This document shows, piece by piece, positions 6,859 to 15,427 of a stretch of DNA of 35,033 bases. The position numbers and the translations under genes are program-made. The DNA is from Deltaproteobacteria bacterium (GTDB taxonomy: Bacteria > Desulfobacterota > DSM-4660 > Desulfatiglandales > B25-G16). Location of the stretch: contig JAFDDT010000008.1 in the NCBI GenBank assembly GCA_019310725.1, positions 1-35,033 on the forward strand. The letters are read 5' to 3'. The notes under the pieces were generated by a model that had not been told where the DNA came from, searched no databases, and saw only the letters and a list, made by a program, of their open reading frames with translations. The first letter of the stretch is position 1. Each line of letters opens with the position of its first letter.

Positions 6859-8829
6859 ATGCGACAAAGGAATGTAAGATCTGACATACCAACAGGGCTG
6901 CTACCAATGCCAGATATGGATTTGGAACCAATACAGAACCAGAATAAGAAAAAGAAGGAAAACTTCGTTTCCAAGCGCAAGCTGGGAGAATTGTTAATAG
7001 AATCGGGCCTATTGACTGCTGAACAAATAGAGGGTGCTTTAGAGGTTCAGAAAAGAACAGGGAAGCGTCTGGGCGAGGTTTTGGTTGAGATGAAGGTCAT
7101 CTCAGAAGAAGAAATAGCCTTTGCTCTAGCCATGCAACTGAAGATTCCCTTTGTTGATCTCACAGATTATACCATTCAGGCTAACGTTATCGAGTGTTTG
7201 CCTGAGGAAGTTTGCATGAAATTTGGATGCATCCCTGTTACGGTGAAGGACAATATACTTGACGTTTCTATGGCTGACCCCCTTAATTTGAATATAATAA
7301 AAGATCTTCAGTTTATAACTGGTTACAATATTCAGCCGGCTATATCTACGCAAAGCCAGATAATTGAAAAGCTTCGAAACCACTATTACCCGGAAAAATC
7401 CATTAAAGAGGTCGCTGACGAGTTTGTCGAAGATGTGGGTTTGGAATTCTTGCCTGAAGAAAAGGAAATCGAAGAAGATAATTTTGAATCCTTTAAGGAC
7501 TCACCCTTCATAAAGATGGTTGATCTTATAATAAGGAATGCAATTAAGAGAGGAGCGAGCGATGTTCATATTGAGGCACAGGAGAATCAAGTTAGAGTAA
7601 GAAATCGCGTAGACGGTGTGCTGCAAGATACGATCAAGCTTCCGAAATGGACTCAGCCGATCATTATCTCACGCATAAAGGTCTTAGGCGGTCTGAATAT
7701 AGCAGAGAAGAGGCTACCACAGGATGGGAGGATAAAGGTAAAGGCTAAGAACATGTCTGCAGATCTGAGGGTGTCTACGCTCCCTACCTACTATGGTGAA
7801 AAGGCCGTTATAAGAGTGTTGCGGAAGGAGGCGGCATTTCTCGCCATTGATGATCTCGGGTTTACCGAGGGGAATACGAAAATACTCAGAAATTTCAGTC
7901 AGCGGCCCCAGGGGATGATTTTGATCGTTGGCCCGACGGGCAGTGGGAAAACCTCAACCCTTTATGCCTGTATGCAGGAGATAAAGTCAGATGAGGTTAA
8001 TATCATTACTGTTGAGGATCCTGTGGAATATGAACTGCCGGGTATCAACCAGGTACAGATAAACGAGAAGGTTGGCCTGAGTTTCCCGTTTATTTTGCGC
8101 TCTATTTTGAGACAGGATCCCAATGTGATCATGATCGGAGAGATTAGAGATGAAGAGACGGCTGAGATAGCTGTCCAGTCATCCTTGACCGGACATTTGG
8201 TTCTTTCAACGCTTCATACAAACGATGCTCCTACGGCAATCACCCGTCTCATTGATATCGGTATCCCACCATATATGATTTCTTCGTCTGTCATAGGGGT
8301 CGTTGCCCAGCGCCTCGTACGAGTGATTTGTGCTGAGTGCAAGGAGGAATATGTTCCAACCCAGGATCTTTTGAGCAGAATCAATCTGGATCAGGACGAC
8401 TTGCCCTTCAAGTTCTATCGGGGGGCAGGGTGCCCACATTGCAACCACACGGGCTATAAGGGGCGTACCGCTATTGAAGAGATAATGGTTATGAATGCTA
8501 AGATAAGAGAACTCCTTCAGTCTTCTGCCTCTGTCGATACCGTAAGGGAAGCAGCTATGGCATTGGGCATGACCACTCTGGGTATTAGGGGTCTGGATAA
8601 AATAAAAGAGGGAATAACCACCGTAGAAGAGGTTCTGAAGGCGGTGCACCAGAAGGAGGAATTGACGACCATCTGTGTGAATTGTGGAAAGGCAGTGAGC
8701 TTGGATTTCAAGGACTGCCCTTATTGCAAAAAGCCGTTAGTTCCTTCCTGTAGCTCTTGTAAACGGATAGTGCAGCCAGAGTGGGTGGTATGCCCTTACT
8801 GTAGAAATAATTTAGAGGCTGCCAGTTAG
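6859..8829 (+). CDS. PilB/GspE-type assembly ATPase with extra C-terminal zinc-ribbon tail
   Basis: A 656-residue hexameric AAA-like ATPase that powers assembly of type IV pili or type II secretion pseudopili at the inner membrane. The N-terminal MshEN-like region (about 38-175, KLGELLIESGLL) is followed by the ATPase core. The core has Walker A GPTGSGKTS at 358-366, an Asp box ITVEDPVEY, Walker B NVIMIGEIRDEE, a His box TGHLVLSTLHTNDA, and the usual tetracysteine C491/C494...C525/C528. Unusually, residues 600-656 add eight more cysteines in four CxxC pairs (606/609, 620/623, 631/634, 645/648), a double zinc ribbon not normally present. No pilC, pilT or secretin gene is adjacent; a B-box protein and a pilin-like gene follow. 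The start is chosen by its GGTGAT ribosome binding site. Confidence 0.93.
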   Translation: MRQRNVRSDIPTGLLPMPDMDLEPIQNQNKKKKENFVSKRKLGELLIESGLLTAEQIEGALEVQKRTGKRLGEVLVEMKVISEEEIAFALAMQLKIPFVDLTDYTIQANVIECLPEEVCMKFGCIPVTVKDNILDVSMADPLNLNIIKDLQFITGYNIQPAISTQSQIIEKLRNHYYPEKSIKEVADEFVEDVGLEFLPEEKEIEEDNFESFKDSPFIKMVDLIIRNAIKRGASDVHIEAQENQVRVRNRVDGVLQDTIKLPKWTQPIIISRIKVLGGLNIAEKRLPQDGRIKVKAKNMSADLRVSTLPTYYGEKAVIRVLRKEAAFLAIDDLGFTEGNTKILRNFSQRPQGMILIVGPTGSGKTSTLYACMQEIKSDEVNIITVEDPVEYELPGINQVQINEKVGLSFPFILRSILRQDPNVIMIGEIRDEETAEIAVQSSLTGHLVLSTLHTNDAPTAITRLIDIGIPPYMISSSVIGVVAQRLVRVICAECKEEYVPTQDLLSRINLDQDDLPFKFYRGAGCPHCNHTGYKGRTAIEEIMVMNAKIRELLQSSASVDTVREAAMALGMTTLGIRGLDKIKEGITTVEEVLKAVHQKEELTTICVNCGKAVSLDFKDCPYCKKPLVPSCSSCKRIVQPEWVVCPYCRNNLEAAS

Positions 8830-9177
8830 AGATTTCCCGCCTGAACCAAGAATTTATTTGGTAAATACTCAGGTTCATTGGTTCACGGTTCAGGGTTATG
8901 TCTGAGAAAAAAACAGGTTTTGCGAAAGATTATCGACTACAGAGATAGATAGTAAATGTCTCCGAGTCATCAATGCACAAAATTGCTGAAGGTCTTGAGT
9001 CGGAATTTGATGCAGACAATTGATACGATTTTCACGATATGCCAAATCACTAACAGTGAACGCTGAACCTTGAACCGGACAGCCTGACTGAGTAGTCACT
9101 TTATTTCTTGACTATTCGCTTATCTTCTTTTATTTTTCCCTATAACTTTCACCTCCATCCACAGAAGAGGAATGTAA
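8830..9177. repeat. Inverted GGTTCA tandem repeats around a possible decayed frame
   Basis: Three GGTTCA-like units run from 8872 to 8897. Their inverted counterparts (TGAACGC, TGAACCT, TGAACC) lie at 9054..9078. Between the arms is a frame from ATG 8898, MSEKKTGFAKDYRLQR, then a stop, then SSMHKIAEGLESEF in the same frame. It is reminiscent of, but too short and broken to be, a four-helix-bundle protein. The final 40 bases carry the ribosome binding site of the next gene. No other gene is visible. Confidence 0.5.
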
Positions 9178-9774
9178 ATGCAGTGTAAATACCACCCTGA
9201 GCGTAAGGCAGAGTTTTTCTGTGCCAGCTGTAAGGCTCCTCTGTGCAAAGAATGCGCTGAAGAGGTTGAACCTGGCAAATACCTTTGTTTTCAGTGTGCC
9301 ATGATCCAGTCCGTTTCTGAGATCGGAAGCTCTCTTAAAGAAAAGCGGGAACAGGAGGAGAAGAAGAAAAAGAAGAAATGGAGTCCTTTCCAGTACTTTG
9401 TGATTGTTTCTTCTGTTTTGATCCTGGTGATGTGGGGATATATCATTTTCGGTGGCCAGGAGCTACCAGCTACAATAGCCACGGTGGATTATGGTAAACA
9501 GGGGAGGGTGCTCTTGTTTATGGTTGACGGTGCTGTCAAGCGCTATGCCCATTACGAACGGAATAAGTATCCTGAAAAGCTCACCGATCTCGTCCCCAAG
9601 TATCTATCTCTGGAGGGGGAGCAGATCCTCCACCTGAAGCAATTATTGTATCAATTGGATCCAAAGGTAGGCTACCGTTTGTCTCTTGCGAGTCCCCAGA
9701 CGGGCGAAATGAATGTTATCTTGACCTCAAAGGGTGTTGAGTACACTGCTCCATCAGAGGAAGGCGCCAAATGA
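9178..9774 (+). CDS. B-box zinc-finger membrane protein
   Basis: A 198-residue protein. Residues 1-42 hold a B-box-type zinc site (C3, H6, C15, C18, C23, C26, C37, C40) in MQCKYHPERKAEFFCASC. A Lys/Glu-rich stalk (about 50-68) leads to one membrane helix (about 72-92). The remaining 100 residues probably lie outside the membrane and recall pilin-like globular parts (RYAHYERNKYPEKLTDLVPKY). The zinc module should be cytoplasmic. A GAGGAATG ribosome binding site precedes the ATG. The stop overlaps the pilin-like gene by four bases, so the two are translationally coupled and likely act together. A docking role toward the neighbouring ATPase is inference. Confidence 0.8.
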   Translation: MQCKYHPERKAEFFCASCKAPLCKECAEEVEPGKYLCFQCAMIQSVSEIGSSLKEKREQEEKKKKKKWSPFQYFVIVSSVLILVMWGYIIFGGQELPATIATVDYGKQGRVLLFMVDGAVKRYAHYERNKYPEKLTDLVPKYLSLEGEQILHLKQLLYQLDPKVGYRLSLASPQTGEMNVILTSKGVEYTAPSEEGAK

Positions 9775-10235
9775 AAAAACAGGCCGGGTTCACATTGATA
9801 GAGCTGATGGTGGTGATAGCCATTTTGGGTATTTTGGCTGCCACTGGAGTTGGATTTCTAGCAAAATACCGGCAGCGGACCGTTGGATCTGAAGCCACGG
9901 TAATGATGAAACAGCTTCTTGAGGCACAGATCATCTATTTCCTGGCCCACGACGAATTCTATCCAAAAGCGCTGGAAAATGAAATCCGGGTTTGGAGCAA
10001 TGGTGCTGACCCCTCTGCAGCCGATCAGCAAAGGGCATTGGCTGCACTCAAGGTATCTATTCCGACCGGTCATTCGCTTGACTTTCGGATTTATCGTGAC
10101 CCCGTTGATGGCGCCGGATCACCAGCTACGGTAGAGATAACATCTGCCGGGAACTTTGACCTTTTTCCTGGAGTGCCGCGCATCAAAGGAACGGTTGATA
10201 AAACGGGAAAAATAACGGGCCCAACTCCATTCTAG
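9771..10235 (+). CDS. Type IV pilin-like / pseudopilin protein
   Basis: A 154-residue prepilin. A short basic leader ending in Gly6 precedes Phe+1, and Glu sits at +5 in the cleavage motif AGFTLIELMVV. A hydrophobic helix follows (about 8-30) and then a small globular domain (DEFYPKALENEIRVW, then a Gly/Pro-rich tail). This is a substrate for the PilD/GspO prepilin peptidase, which is not in the window. It shares the ATGA overlap with the B-box gene and has an AGGAAGG ribosome binding site inside that gene. Given the PilB-type ATPase two genes upstream, it is probably assembled by that motor. Major pilin versus minor pseudopilin cannot be told from sequence alone; the size fits either. Confidence 0.92.
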   Translation: MKKQAGFTLIELMVVIAILGILAATGVGFLAKYRQRTVGSEATVMMKQLLEAQIIYFLAHDEFYPKALENEIRVWSNGADPSAADQQRALAALKVSIPTGHSLDFRIYRDPVDGAGSPATVEITSAGNFDLFPGVPRIKGTVDKTGKITGPTPF

Positions 10236-10348
10236 GCATAATTGATTTTTTTTAATGCACGAGGTAGATTCTTATCTTTCCTGATCATTGTATTACCACT
10301 CAGTCACGTTCATCTCCTTAACCATGCGTGTGGTATCCACTGGCGAAC

Positions 10349-11935
10349 ATGGACCTCAAACCTCTCTTTAACAATTTCATTACCAGCGGTATGAAATCTC
10401 AGGATTTAGAAACTGTGAACAGGGTTAAGGTTCTGAATTTATTTCTCCTGATTCTTACCGTTGGGGCACCTCTGTTCGGAATTTTCTATTTTTTCATCGG
10501 GGCTGATTTCCTCTTCTATGCCACCGCTATTGCCGCTGTCTTGTGGGTGTTGGATATTCTTCTTCTCAGATGGACCAAAAATATTAACATTTCTGGAAAT
10601 TTTGCTTTTTTCATTTTTTGGGCCACCCTTTTGGTCATCAAATGGAACACAGGCGGCATGAGCACAGGGAGTTTGATGCTTTTATCCTGGATATGGAATG
10701 CTGTCCTTATCCTGATGGCCGTTTTCATCACAGGCTATCTCGGAGGGACCATCTGGACGACGGTAATATTTATCGAAACAGGCGTGCTAATCCATCTGTT
10801 TAGAATTGGGTACCAGTTTCCAAATCTCATACCGTTTGATATCTCACCCGCCTATTCCCTGGGCGCCTATTTGTCAGGACTTTTGGTGATCCTTGTCATT
10901 GCCTTTGTATACGAAAAGGAAAAAGATGATGTAGCTGATAGGGTGGATGACACATCTCGCGCCCTTGTTGAGTCAAAACGGTATATTGATACCATCATCG
11001 CAGCATCTCCTGTCCCCACCTTTGTGATAGATACGGGACATCGTGTTATCCAATGGAATCGTGCACTGCAAGAGATGACAGGTATCCCGGAAGAAACAAT
11101 GGCTGGCAAAAAGGTCCATAATTCCTTATATGCAGATAATCAGTGGAGTCTGGCTGACATCATTCTGGAGAAGCCAGATTCTATAGAGGAAAGATTCTCT
11201 GAATCTATTGTATCCAAGACTGACAATGGAGCCTTTCAGATGGAAATGCATTTTCCTGCTATTCAAGAAGGTATTCGGGCAATGGTAACAGTCGTCCCTA
11301 TTGTTGGCATAAACGGCTCAATAAAAGGCGCTATAGAGACGATACAGAATGTGAGCAATCTTTCGAGAGAGAAATACACATTGCATGATAGCATCAAACA
11401 GGCAGTTGAACGTTCACCATATCCTATTTTTTCAATTGGTTCCACCGGTAAAATTAACTTTTGGAACAAGGCGTGTGAGAAATATTTTGGCTATTCTTTT
11501 TCTCAGATGGCAGGGAAAAGCCCCTTGACCTTGGTCGCGAAACCTATGAGGAAATCATTTAGGGAGACGGTGATAGAGGTTTTTAGAGGTGCAACACGCA
11601 CGGGAAAAGAGTGGAAATACTATTCAGCCCAAGGGGAGCCGCGCTATGCTCTGGCAAGTGCCTATCCTATCCAGGCCGGCGATAGGAAATCCAAGGAATG
11701 CGTAGTTGTTAATACCGATATAGCAGACTTGAAGTCGAGAATGAATGAATTGGAAAGGAATGAAACAGAGGCCAATGAACGATTAAAAAGCCTGACCGGT
11801 GAATACACCTTATTAAGAAAGAATCTGGCTGCCTATATTCGCGGAAAGAGCGCAGGTGGATTTCACAAAGAACGTGATATAAGCAAGCTTAAGGAAGACA
11901 TGAAGAGCCTCAAGGAGGAGGTAGAAGATCTGTAA
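10349..11935 (+). CDS. Membrane PAS-domain sensor without output domain
   Basis: About 528 residues from the ATG at 10349; the frame is open from a GTG at 10328 but neither start has a strong ribosome binding site. Roughly the first 200 residues are hydrophobic, with about six membrane helices. Two PAS domains follow (IIAASPVPTFVIDTGHRVIQWN and, about 130 residues later, AVERSPYPIFSIGSTGKINFWN; each keeps the W-N and GK signature). The last 75 residues form a charged coiled coil (SKLKEDMKSLKEEVEDL). No kinase, cyclase, GGDEF or receiver module is present, so it may signal through a partner held by the coiled coil. It is the last plus-strand gene of the block and converges with the cyclase. 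Confidence 0.85.
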   Translation: MDLKPLFNNFITSGMKSQDLETVNRVKVLNLFLLILTVGAPLFGIFYFFIGADFLFYATAIAAVLWVLDILLLRWTKNINISGNFAFFIFWATLLVIKWNTGGMSTGSLMLLSWIWNAVLILMAVFITGYLGGTIWTTVIFIETGVLIHLFRIGYQFPNLIPFDISPAYSLGAYLSGLLVILVIAFVYEKEKDDVADRVDDTSRALVESKRYIDTIIAASPVPTFVIDTGHRVIQWNRALQEMTGIPEETMAGKKVHNSLYADNQWSLADIILEKPDSIEERFSESIVSKTDNGAFQMEMHFPAIQEGIRAMVTVVPIVGINGSIKGAIETIQNVSNLSREKYTLHDSIKQAVERSPYPIFSIGSTGKINFWNKACEKYFGYSFSQMAGKSPLTLVAKPMRKSFRETVIEVFRGATRTGKEWKYYSAQGEPRYALASAYPIQAGDRKSKECVVVNTDIADLKSRMNELERNETEANERLKSLTGEYTLLRKNLAAYIRGKSAGGFHKERDISKLKEDMKSLKEEVEDL

Positions 11936-11973
11936 AAGGAATATTGAGATAGGTTCAAGTGAGGTGATGGCAT

Positions 11974-13638
11974 TTATACTACCTCATAAACCATTATCTC
12001 TGCGCTTTTTCCCTTAACCTTCTGTGGGCCGATTTTCCTTATTTCAAATCTGCCTTTGACAGCCTTGTAAGTTTCCTCTCCGATAAGGATCTGATTTGGC
12101 TTTGCAATTGACTCCAATCGTGAGGCAATATTGACGGGGTCTCCGATGACCGTGTAGTCCATCCGTCTGGGTGATCCGATATTTCCTGCAACGACCCGCC
12201 CTGTATTGATTCCTATACGGATGTCGAATTTCCTTGTATGACCCCCTTTTTTGGCCATCATTGCTGCCAGTTTTTCTCTCATTTCTTTGGCTGCCAGGAT
12301 TGCCCTTCCAGCATCATCTTGTTTTTCCATGGGGGCCCCAAAGACCGCCATGAGTCCGTCCCCTATGTATTTGTCAAGGGTACCATCATGCCTGAAAATA
12401 ATGTCTGTTACCATAGAGAAATATTGGTTCAGAATCATATTTGTTTCTCGAGGAGGAATCTGTTCCGCAAGTCGAGTAAAGGCAATGATGTCTGTAAATA
12501 CTATAGTTGCTGTCAACTCCGTGGGCTCCATCACGTTGTCTATGGTCTCTTGGCTTCCTGTTACGATCATTTCTGCTACCTGAGGAGAGAGGAATCTCTC
12601 CAGACGACTTCTCAGGATCTCTTCTTCCCGTATCTGTTCGTTAAGGCTGGCCTGTTCAAGTATCATAGCCGACTGGCTTCCAATAGCCTCAAGGAGCTTG
12701 AGATCATCCTGGGTGAATTGATTATCGAACCTTACACTGTTGAGTCCGATCACACCAATAACGGTATCTTTTCTCCAGAGTGGCGCATACATAGCTGATC
12801 TGATTTTCTGGAGGAAAACACTTTTGGAGCCATCGAATCGGGAATCGGCCATAGCATTTGATGTTAGGATAGCCTCTTTATCATGTATTACTTTATCAAT
12901 GATAGTGCGACTCACCTTTAATGTTTCTCTGTCTTTTTCTTTGTCATCTTTGTGTTTGACTACCACGGGAGTGAGCTGATCTTCTTCTCCATCTCCCGTA
13001 AGAAGCAAAAAACCATAATCAGCATCAATTACCCGAAAGATGTTATCCATCATTCTTTTCAGAAGTTCCCTGAAATCGGTAATGGAGGTCAACTGGCTAC
13101 TGATGTCGTAAAGCACGCGTAGCACCTTATTGCTTCTCTCCAAGATTTTTGAATCGGCCTCGGTTTTTTTGGGTTCTGCAGTGATCATCCCTTCCTTTGC
13201 GAGCTTCATATCCTCAATAGACACTAACAGCTCGTCAGATTCACTAAAACCACTGCCTGAAGGGGTTCTTAGTATTTGGTCATGCTCTTTTTCATACTCA
13301 CTGTTGGTGGTTAGGACAAGAGAATCCTCAGGGGATGCACTTTCTTTTTTCTTAGTCAGGAATATGAGGTTTGTTCGACCGATTCTTATTTTGTCATTGT
13401 GTTTCAAGAAAATAGTCTGAACCAGTTTTTCATTTACCTTTGTGTGATTGTAACTTCCAAGGTCGGTGAGAAGATAACCCTCCTCTGTTTTTTCGATCTG
13501 GGCGTGACGACGGGAGACGGTCTTATCAGAACTGAGCGTAAGGTCACAATCCTCACCGCGCCCAATGGTAATCTTGTCCTTTGAGATTGGGAAGTTAAGA
13601 CTTCGGCCATCATTGGTAATAATATTTAGGCTTGACAT
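11974..13638 (-). CDS. FHA-GAF-class III adenylate cyclase
   Basis: A 554-residue soluble cyclase. An FHA domain (1-95) has GRGED at 26-30 and SRRH at 42-45; TNG is replaced by YNH. A linker is followed by a GAF domain (about 170-335) and the catalytic domain (about 372-554). Metal-binding Asp383 and Asp427, adenine-selecting Lys423 and Thr496, and transition-state Asn503 and Arg507 are all in place, so cAMP rather than cGMP is the predicted product. The FHA domain suggests control by phosphothreonine signals, and GAF by a small ligand or a partner. The ribosome binding site AGAGGT is close to the ATG. The second PP2C gene lies 20 bases upstream on the same strand, implying one operon. Confidence 0.94.
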   Translation of the reverse strand: MSSLNIITNDGRSLNFPISKDKITIGRGEDCDLTLSSDKTVSRRHAQIEKTEEGYLLTDLGSYNHTKVNEKLVQTIFLKHNDKIRIGRTNLIFLTKKKESASPEDSLVLTTNSEYEKEHDQILRTPSGSGFSESDELLVSIEDMKLAKEGMITAEPKKTEADSKILERSNKVLRVLYDISSQLTSITDFRELLKRMMDNIFRVIDADYGFLLLTGDGEEDQLTPVVVKHKDDKEKDRETLKVSRTIIDKVIHDKEAILTSNAMADSRFDGSKSVFLQKIRSAMYAPLWRKDTVIGVIGLNSVRFDNQFTQDDLKLLEAIGSQSAMILEQASLNEQIREEEILRSRLERFLSPQVAEMIVTGSQETIDNVMEPTELTATIVFTDIIAFTRLAEQIPPRETNMILNQYFSMVTDIIFRHDGTLDKYIGDGLMAVFGAPMEKQDDAGRAILAAKEMREKLAAMMAKKGGHTRKFDIRIGINTGRVVAGNIGSPRRMDYTVIGDPVNIASRLESIAKPNQILIGEETYKAVKGRFEIRKIGPQKVKGKSAEIMVYEVV

Positions 13639-13658
13639 TACCTCTTTTCCAAGTTTGT

Positions 13659-14426
13659 TCAGTGAAAAGAAAGCAGAACCACTGTTATATTATCTCTCCC
13701 GCCGGCCCGATTAGCTTCTCGGATCAAGGAAAGTCCTATCTGTTTGAGTGATTTATTTTTGGGAGAAGTAATTTTTTCCACTATTTCCTCATCACTCAAC
13801 ATATCATTTAATCCATCGGAACACATCAGGTATAGGTCTTTTTCACGTATGTCGACGCGGGAGAGATCAATTCTAATGTTTTCGATGAGTTCTATACCGA
13901 GGGCACTCGTGAGAATATGCCTCTGGGGGTGCTGGCAGGCCTCTTCCTTGGTCAAAAGCCCCATCCGTTCCTGTTCCCATGCCAGGTTGTGATCCTGGGT
14001 AATTTGCTCTATCTGTCCATTGCAGATCCTGTATAAGCGGCTGTCCCCTATATTCACAACAGCTAGATGATTTCCTTCAATGATTACTCCAACAAGGGTT
14101 GTTCCCATCCCTTTCATTGAAGGCTTCTCCTTGGAGAGATTGCGTATTCTGTCATTGGCACGGGCAGCAGCAGCAAGCAAACGGTTTTGCTCCAAACTGA
14201 GTTTTTTTCTATACGGGATGGGCCAGGTGATGTCTTCCGCCCGGGAACGTACGACAAAATCTTCCGCACTCTGCACTGCCATCTTACTGGCTATTTCACC
14301 TGAAGCTTGACCCCCCATTCCATCTGCTACCAAAAAAAGATTTTCTTTCGGATTACAAAGATAGCTATCCTCGTTGTTCTTGCGGTGCTGGCCGGTATCG
14401 GAGGTTCCAAAAAATGTAAATTGCAT
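13659..14426 (-). CDS. PP2C-family protein phosphatase (second copy)
   Basis: A 255-residue metal-dependent phosphatase. Motifs are complete: KNNED with Asp20, DGMGGQ at 35-40, IGDSRLYR, CSDGLNDMLS and GGRDN near the end. There is no membrane segment. It shares layout with the first copy at 3265..4083 but differs clearly in sequence, so it is not a recent duplicate. It lies directly upstream of the FHA-cyclase gene (20-base gap), which suggests it controls phosphorylation read by that cyclase's FHA domain. No second kinase is adjacent; the CHASE2 kinase about 7.8 kb away is the only kinase in view. Confidence 0.95.
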   Translation of the reverse strand: MQFTFFGTSDTGQHRKNNEDSYLCNPKENLFLVADGMGGQASGEIASKMAVQSAEDFVVRSRAEDITWPIPYRKKLSLEQNRLLAAAARANDRIRNLSKEKPSMKGMGTTLVGVIIEGNHLAVVNIGDSRLYRICNGQIEQITQDHNLAWEQERMGLLTKEEACQHPQRHILTSALGIELIENIRIDLSRVDIREKDLYLMCSDGLNDMLSDEEIVEKITSPKNKSLKQIGLSLIREANRAGGRDNITVVLLSFH

Positions 14427-14639
14427 ACTAACTAGCTCACCTTGATTCTTGTTGCTGGTACAGGCTATTTTGGTTGCACCATAAGAGATTATAGCGAATT
14501 TACCTGAAAAATGGGCAGTAAGTCAAGAGGTTATCTTACCAGAGGACGCTGGAGTTCTTGCAGATCCTCGGTTTGCTGAGCAGAGATGGGCTGTGAGGGG
14601 AGAGCGGATTGTTGTGGAATGAATAGAACTTTGTGCCTC

Positions 14640-14996
14640 TTACCAGAGCCAATTCCCGTCTTTATCCCATCGGCTATTGTACCGTACACCAAACTTTGAG
14701 AGGATGTACTGGTAAAGAAAGAGCGTGTTGCCCCTAAAGTAACCCAAATCGATGGAAAGCTGGTCTGGCATGAAACCTTTTGCCCGAGCCTCAGAAAGAA
14801 GCATGGTTTTGGCTGTTTTACCAGCAATGACTGAGTAATCAAAGTGAATAGAATGGTAGTGTTTGTCTTCCAAAGTTACGACAACTACCGCATTATCAGG
14901 CATTTTTTCATCAACCGTTATGTAAATACTCAGGAAGAATGCGATAAGAAGGAGACTTATCACTACCACAACAATTATTTTGGATGTTTTTCCCAC
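14640..14996 (-). CDS. Membrane-anchored hypothetical protein
   Basis: A 118-residue protein with no recognised family. Residues 6-27 form one strong hydrophobic helix after a basic start (MGKTSKI), typical of an inner-membrane anchor or uncleaved signal. The remaining 90 residues are predicted to be outside the cytoplasm and contain KHYHSIHFDYSV, an RAKGFMPDQLSIDLGYFRGN segment and an aromatic end (WDKDGNWLW). The start is GTG. An overlapping frame at 14531..14842 on the same strand has poor protein character and is rejected. The gene reads toward the PP2C gene, with about 200 bases between, and may or may not share its transcript. Confidence 0.6.
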   Translation of the reverse strand: MGKTSKIIVVVVISLLLIAFFLSIYITVDEKMPDNAVVVVTLEDKHYHSIHFDYSVIAGKTAKTMLLSEARAKGFMPDQLSIDLGYFRGNTLFLYQYILSKFGVRYNSRWDKDGNWLW

Positions 14997-15427
14997 TTTC
15001 TATTTCACTTGAGCTCTTTCAGCAAGACAGGAGTAAGATAACTTTCAATCAGTAATTTTTCACTCTACCTTCACCACGTACACATTTTGGCTTTTCCTTC
15101 AATAGTGCGCGCAGAAAAACATGCACTGCTGGATTTTTTGGACGAATTGTGATTTTCTACTACCTTTTTCTCAAAAAGTCAAATGAATGATTTGAAAATA
15201 AATGAGAGATAAAAAGTTTCCTCTATTTTGGGTTTATCTGATGGTGTTTCGCAACTCTTAAAAGATTTTGGTCAGCATTGCTATCACGGGATTCTCGTGA
15301 AATTCGAAATAGAACGCTGAATTCGTTTATTATCTATAGGAACAAAGGGTGCTACAGCCATGACCTCATTCAGAACGTCAACGACTACTCACTATGGTTC
15401 ATGCCAACACTTTTGAACGATACCAAA
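14997..15427. other. Gene-free AT-rich interval
   Basis: About 430 AT-rich bases with no convincing open frame on either strand. The only structure seen is a small hairpin TCACG-GGATTCT-CGTGA near 15285. It probably carries the promoter of the hypothetical membrane protein and the untranslated tail of the epimerase gene, but I see no clear boxes. Confidence 0.4.

Noticed and set aside
8206-8649. Minus-strand frame of 147 residues inside the PilB-type gene
   Set aside because: Shadow of a clearly coding plus-strand gene.
14531-14842. Second minus-strand frame overlapping the membrane-anchored hypothetical
   Set aside because: Low-complexity, Ser/Gln-rich translation without domain character; the overlapping frame has a proper membrane anchor and better composition.
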